Positions 13,961 through 15,263 of a DNA stretch of 15,263 nucleotides are shown piece by piece (positions within the stretch are counted from its first letter, which is position 1; every line of letters starts with the position of its first letter). The DNA lies in NCBI GenBank assembly GCA_023409615.1, contig JAEYRF010000187.1, positions 1 through 15,263 of the forward strand, given 5' to 3'. Position numbers and translations under genes: made by a program. Below the pieces are notes generated by a model. The model had not been told where the DNA came from. It saw nothing but the letters and a program-made list of their open reading frames with translations, and did not search any database. The DNA comes from Bacillota bacterium. Lineage in GTDB: Bacteria > Bacillota > Clostridia > Acetivibrionales > DTU013.

Positions 13961-14470
13961 ATGGATGTATTAGATGCGATTTTTACGAGAAGAAGTATTA
14001 GGAAGTATTCAGGTGAGCCGGTTTTGGAAGAGGATATAGATACTGTATTGAAAGCAGGTCAACATGCACCATCAGCGCATAATAAGCAGCCGTGGGACTT
14101 TATTATAGTAAAAGACAAAGATAAATTTGAGAGCATTGCAAAGGTTCACACTTATGCAAAAATGTTACCACAAGCAGAAGTTTGTGTTGTTGTATGTGGT
14201 GATAAGAACAAACAACCAATGACAGGCTTTTTGATCGAGGATTGTTCAGCTGCTATAGAAAATATGCTTTTAGCGGCTCATGGACTTGGATTGGGAGCAG
14301 TTTGGTGTGGGCTGTACCCTGTTACTCACTTAACAAAAGGAATGAAAAAAATTTTTGGGTTGCCCGAGTACATTATTCCCATAGGTATGGTGGTTATCGG
14401 ACAAAAAGGTGAAGAGAGAAAGGCGGATAACAGGTTTGATCCGACAAAACTGCATTACGAGAAGTGGTAA
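13961..14470 (+). CDS. Nitroreductase-family flavoprotein
   Basis: This 169-residue FMN-dependent oxidoreductase is at the short end of its family. FTRRSIRKYS (8-17) and APSAHNKQPWDFIIV are the FMN-phosphate-binding and isoalloxazine-side motifs; EDCSAAIENMLLAAHGLGL, then GAVWCG, is the conserved helix and turn. It would reduce nitro groups, quinones or related acceptors with NAD(P)H; the true substrate is not predictable. The start ATG 13961 is 10 bases after GGAAAGGG. It is 70 bases downstream of the GH43 gene with no terminator that I can see, so read-through is possible. Confidence 0.9.
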   Translation: MDVLDAIFTRRSIRKYSGEPVLEEDIDTVLKAGQHAPSAHNKQPWDFIIVKDKDKFESIAKVHTYAKMLPQAEVCVVVCGDKNKQPMTGFLIEDCSAAIENMLLAAHGLGLGAVWCGLYPVTHLTKGMKKIFGLPEYIIPIGMVVIGQKGEERKADNRFDPTKLHYEKW

Positions 14471-14574
14471 GCGGGGCATGGTAGTAGCTGGGAAAAGATG
14501 TCTTTGCTAAGTGAACAAGGCCTCGGAGAACTTTTAGATAGATTTCACGTCTATTATGTAAGGGGTGAGATTCA

Positions 14575-15132
14575 ATGAAAACATTTTTATACCTTTGCAT
14601 ATGTATTTCTATCAGCATAGTTTTCTTGGCAGGATGCGGCAATAATAAAGCTACCGCACCTGTTCAAACAGAGGACTCCGTTACGCAAGCGAGAACAGAA
14701 GACTTTGATGTGACGTATGATTCCAGTCAATCTGTTGATATAAGTGACTGGGAGCCTACAACATTTGATACTGTTAACAACTTTGATGGGGTAGCGATGA
14801 CTGTAGAGGAAGAAACAGTTTCACCGACTGGGCTAACATTGCAGTTTGAGAACAAGTCCAACAGTGAGTGCATATATGGAGACTATTTTTCATTAGAAAA
14901 GAAAATCAGTGGAGCATGGTATCAGGCTCCTGTTTCAATGGAGGGCAACTATGGATTTAATTCAATTGGCTATAGCCTGGCTTCTCATGGCGAAAGTGAA
15001 TGGGCTGCGAATTGGGAGTGGCTATATGGCAGCCTTGACACAGGGGAATACCGCATTGTGAAGGATATTTTGGATTTAAGAGGTACGGGGGACTATGATA
15101 CTTACTATTTAACTGCCGAGTTCGCTATCTGA
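14575..15132 (+). CDS. Lipoprotein with bacterial Ig-like domain (Big_14-like)
   Basis: The protein has 185 residues with AAGGGGTGA just upstream of ATG 14575. A hydrophobic signal ends in the lipobox LAGC, with Cys at 21, so it is anchored to the outer face of the membrane. Residues ~22-70 are a polar, acidic linker. Residues ~72-185 resemble a Big_14-type Ig-like domain: VAMTVEEETVSPTGLTLQFE, NKSNSECIYGDYFSLEKKI, GAWYQAPVSM and GEYRIVKDI. Such single-domain lipoproteins are common in clostridia and have no established role. Nothing in the neighbourhood suggests a partner. Confidence 0.8.
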   Translation: MKTFLYLCICISISIVFLAGCGNNKATAPVQTEDSVTQARTEDFDVTYDSSQSVDISDWEPTTFDTVNNFDGVAMTVEEETVSPTGLTLQFENKSNSECIYGDYFSLEKKISGAWYQAPVSMEGNYGFNSIGYSLASHGESEWAANWEWLYGSLDTGEYRIVKDILDLRGTGDYDTYYLTAEFAI

Positions 15133-15183
15133 AACAACAGCTCTGACGAGTAAATAAATCTGCGACGTTTTTCGAGATAATTA

Positions 15184-15212
15184 TTACCAAAATTGTATAA
15201 ATGTGATATAAT
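15184..15212 (+). promoter_or_regulatory. Promoter of the gene entering at the right edge
   Basis: TTACCA (15184-15189, 4 of 6) and a perfect TATAAT (15207-15212) are 17 bp apart. A short stem AGCGA/TCGCT (about 15219-15231) follows in the leader. Confidence 0.5.
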
Positions 15213-15257
15213 GGAATGAGCGAAAGTCGCTAATATCAACAGTTTTGGGGGATTAAA

Positions 15258-15263
15258 GTGGAA
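15258..15263 (+). CDS. First two codons of a gene running off the right edge
   Basis: GTG GAA at 15258-15263 follows the ribosome site GGGGGA (15247-15252) at a spacing of 5 and lies 46 bases past a clear -10 box. Promoter, leader and ribosome site together suggest a real start, but nothing can be said of the product. Confidence 0.4.

Overview
This is a 15.3 kb stretch of an AT-rich, low-GC Gram-positive genome, most likely an anaerobic member of the Clostridia (Ruminiclostridium/Clostridium-like). The evidence is the strong AGGAGG-type ribosome binding sites, the paired glgC-glgD genes, a DUF4364 gene, lipobox lipoproteins and an AraC/GyrI-type regulator. Every assignment comes from reading the sequence; no database search was run. 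I see no rRNA, tRNA, CRISPR array, phage or intact insertion sequence.

Layout. (1) 1-783: the end of a YD-repeat RHS/wall-associated gene that stops without the usual RHS core end or toxin tip. It runs out of frame into a broken small gene that looks like the remnant of its immunity gene. (2) 788-1585: a Phd/YefM-type antitoxin domain fused to a Uma2-family nuclease, behind a good promoter whose start region is a 26-bp palindrome. (3) 1618-2254, minus strand: a DUF4364 winged-helix protein with an extended -10 promoter and four degenerate 15-16 bp repeats in its leader. (4) 2492-5304: glgC-glgD-unknown small protein, an ADP-glucose (glycogen) synthesis operon. (5) 5436-8623: a polar amino acid ABC transporter (binding lipoprotein, permease, ATPase) followed by an EamA-type transporter; a perfect hairpin separates the binding protein from the permease. 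(6) 8650-9813, minus strand: a cytoplasmic-looking protein with EF-hand-like calcium loops, convergent with the EamA gene and using a terminator that overlaps that gene's stop codon. (7) 10029-15132: single genes or small sets, all on the plus strand: GNAT acetyltransferase, AraC/GyrI regulator, metal-dependent cyclase (PF04199 type) with an intracellular GH43 glycosidase, a nitroreductase, and an Ig-like-domain lipoprotein. A new gene appears to begin at the right edge.

How it fits together. GlgC makes ADP-glucose and GlgD is a non-catalytic partner, so this operon feeds carbon storage; the small third gene is its least understood member. The amino acid transporter is a complete import cassette. 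The GH43 enzyme has no export signal and would act on imported oligosaccharides, as expected for a plant-fibre-degrading clostridium. The left third looks like accessory DNA (RHS remnant, antitoxin-nuclease fusion); the rest looks like ordinary chromosome. The most unusual items are the RHS/immunity wreckage, the antitoxin-nuclease fusion with its palindrome, the repeated leader of the DUF4364 gene, and the calcium-loop protein.
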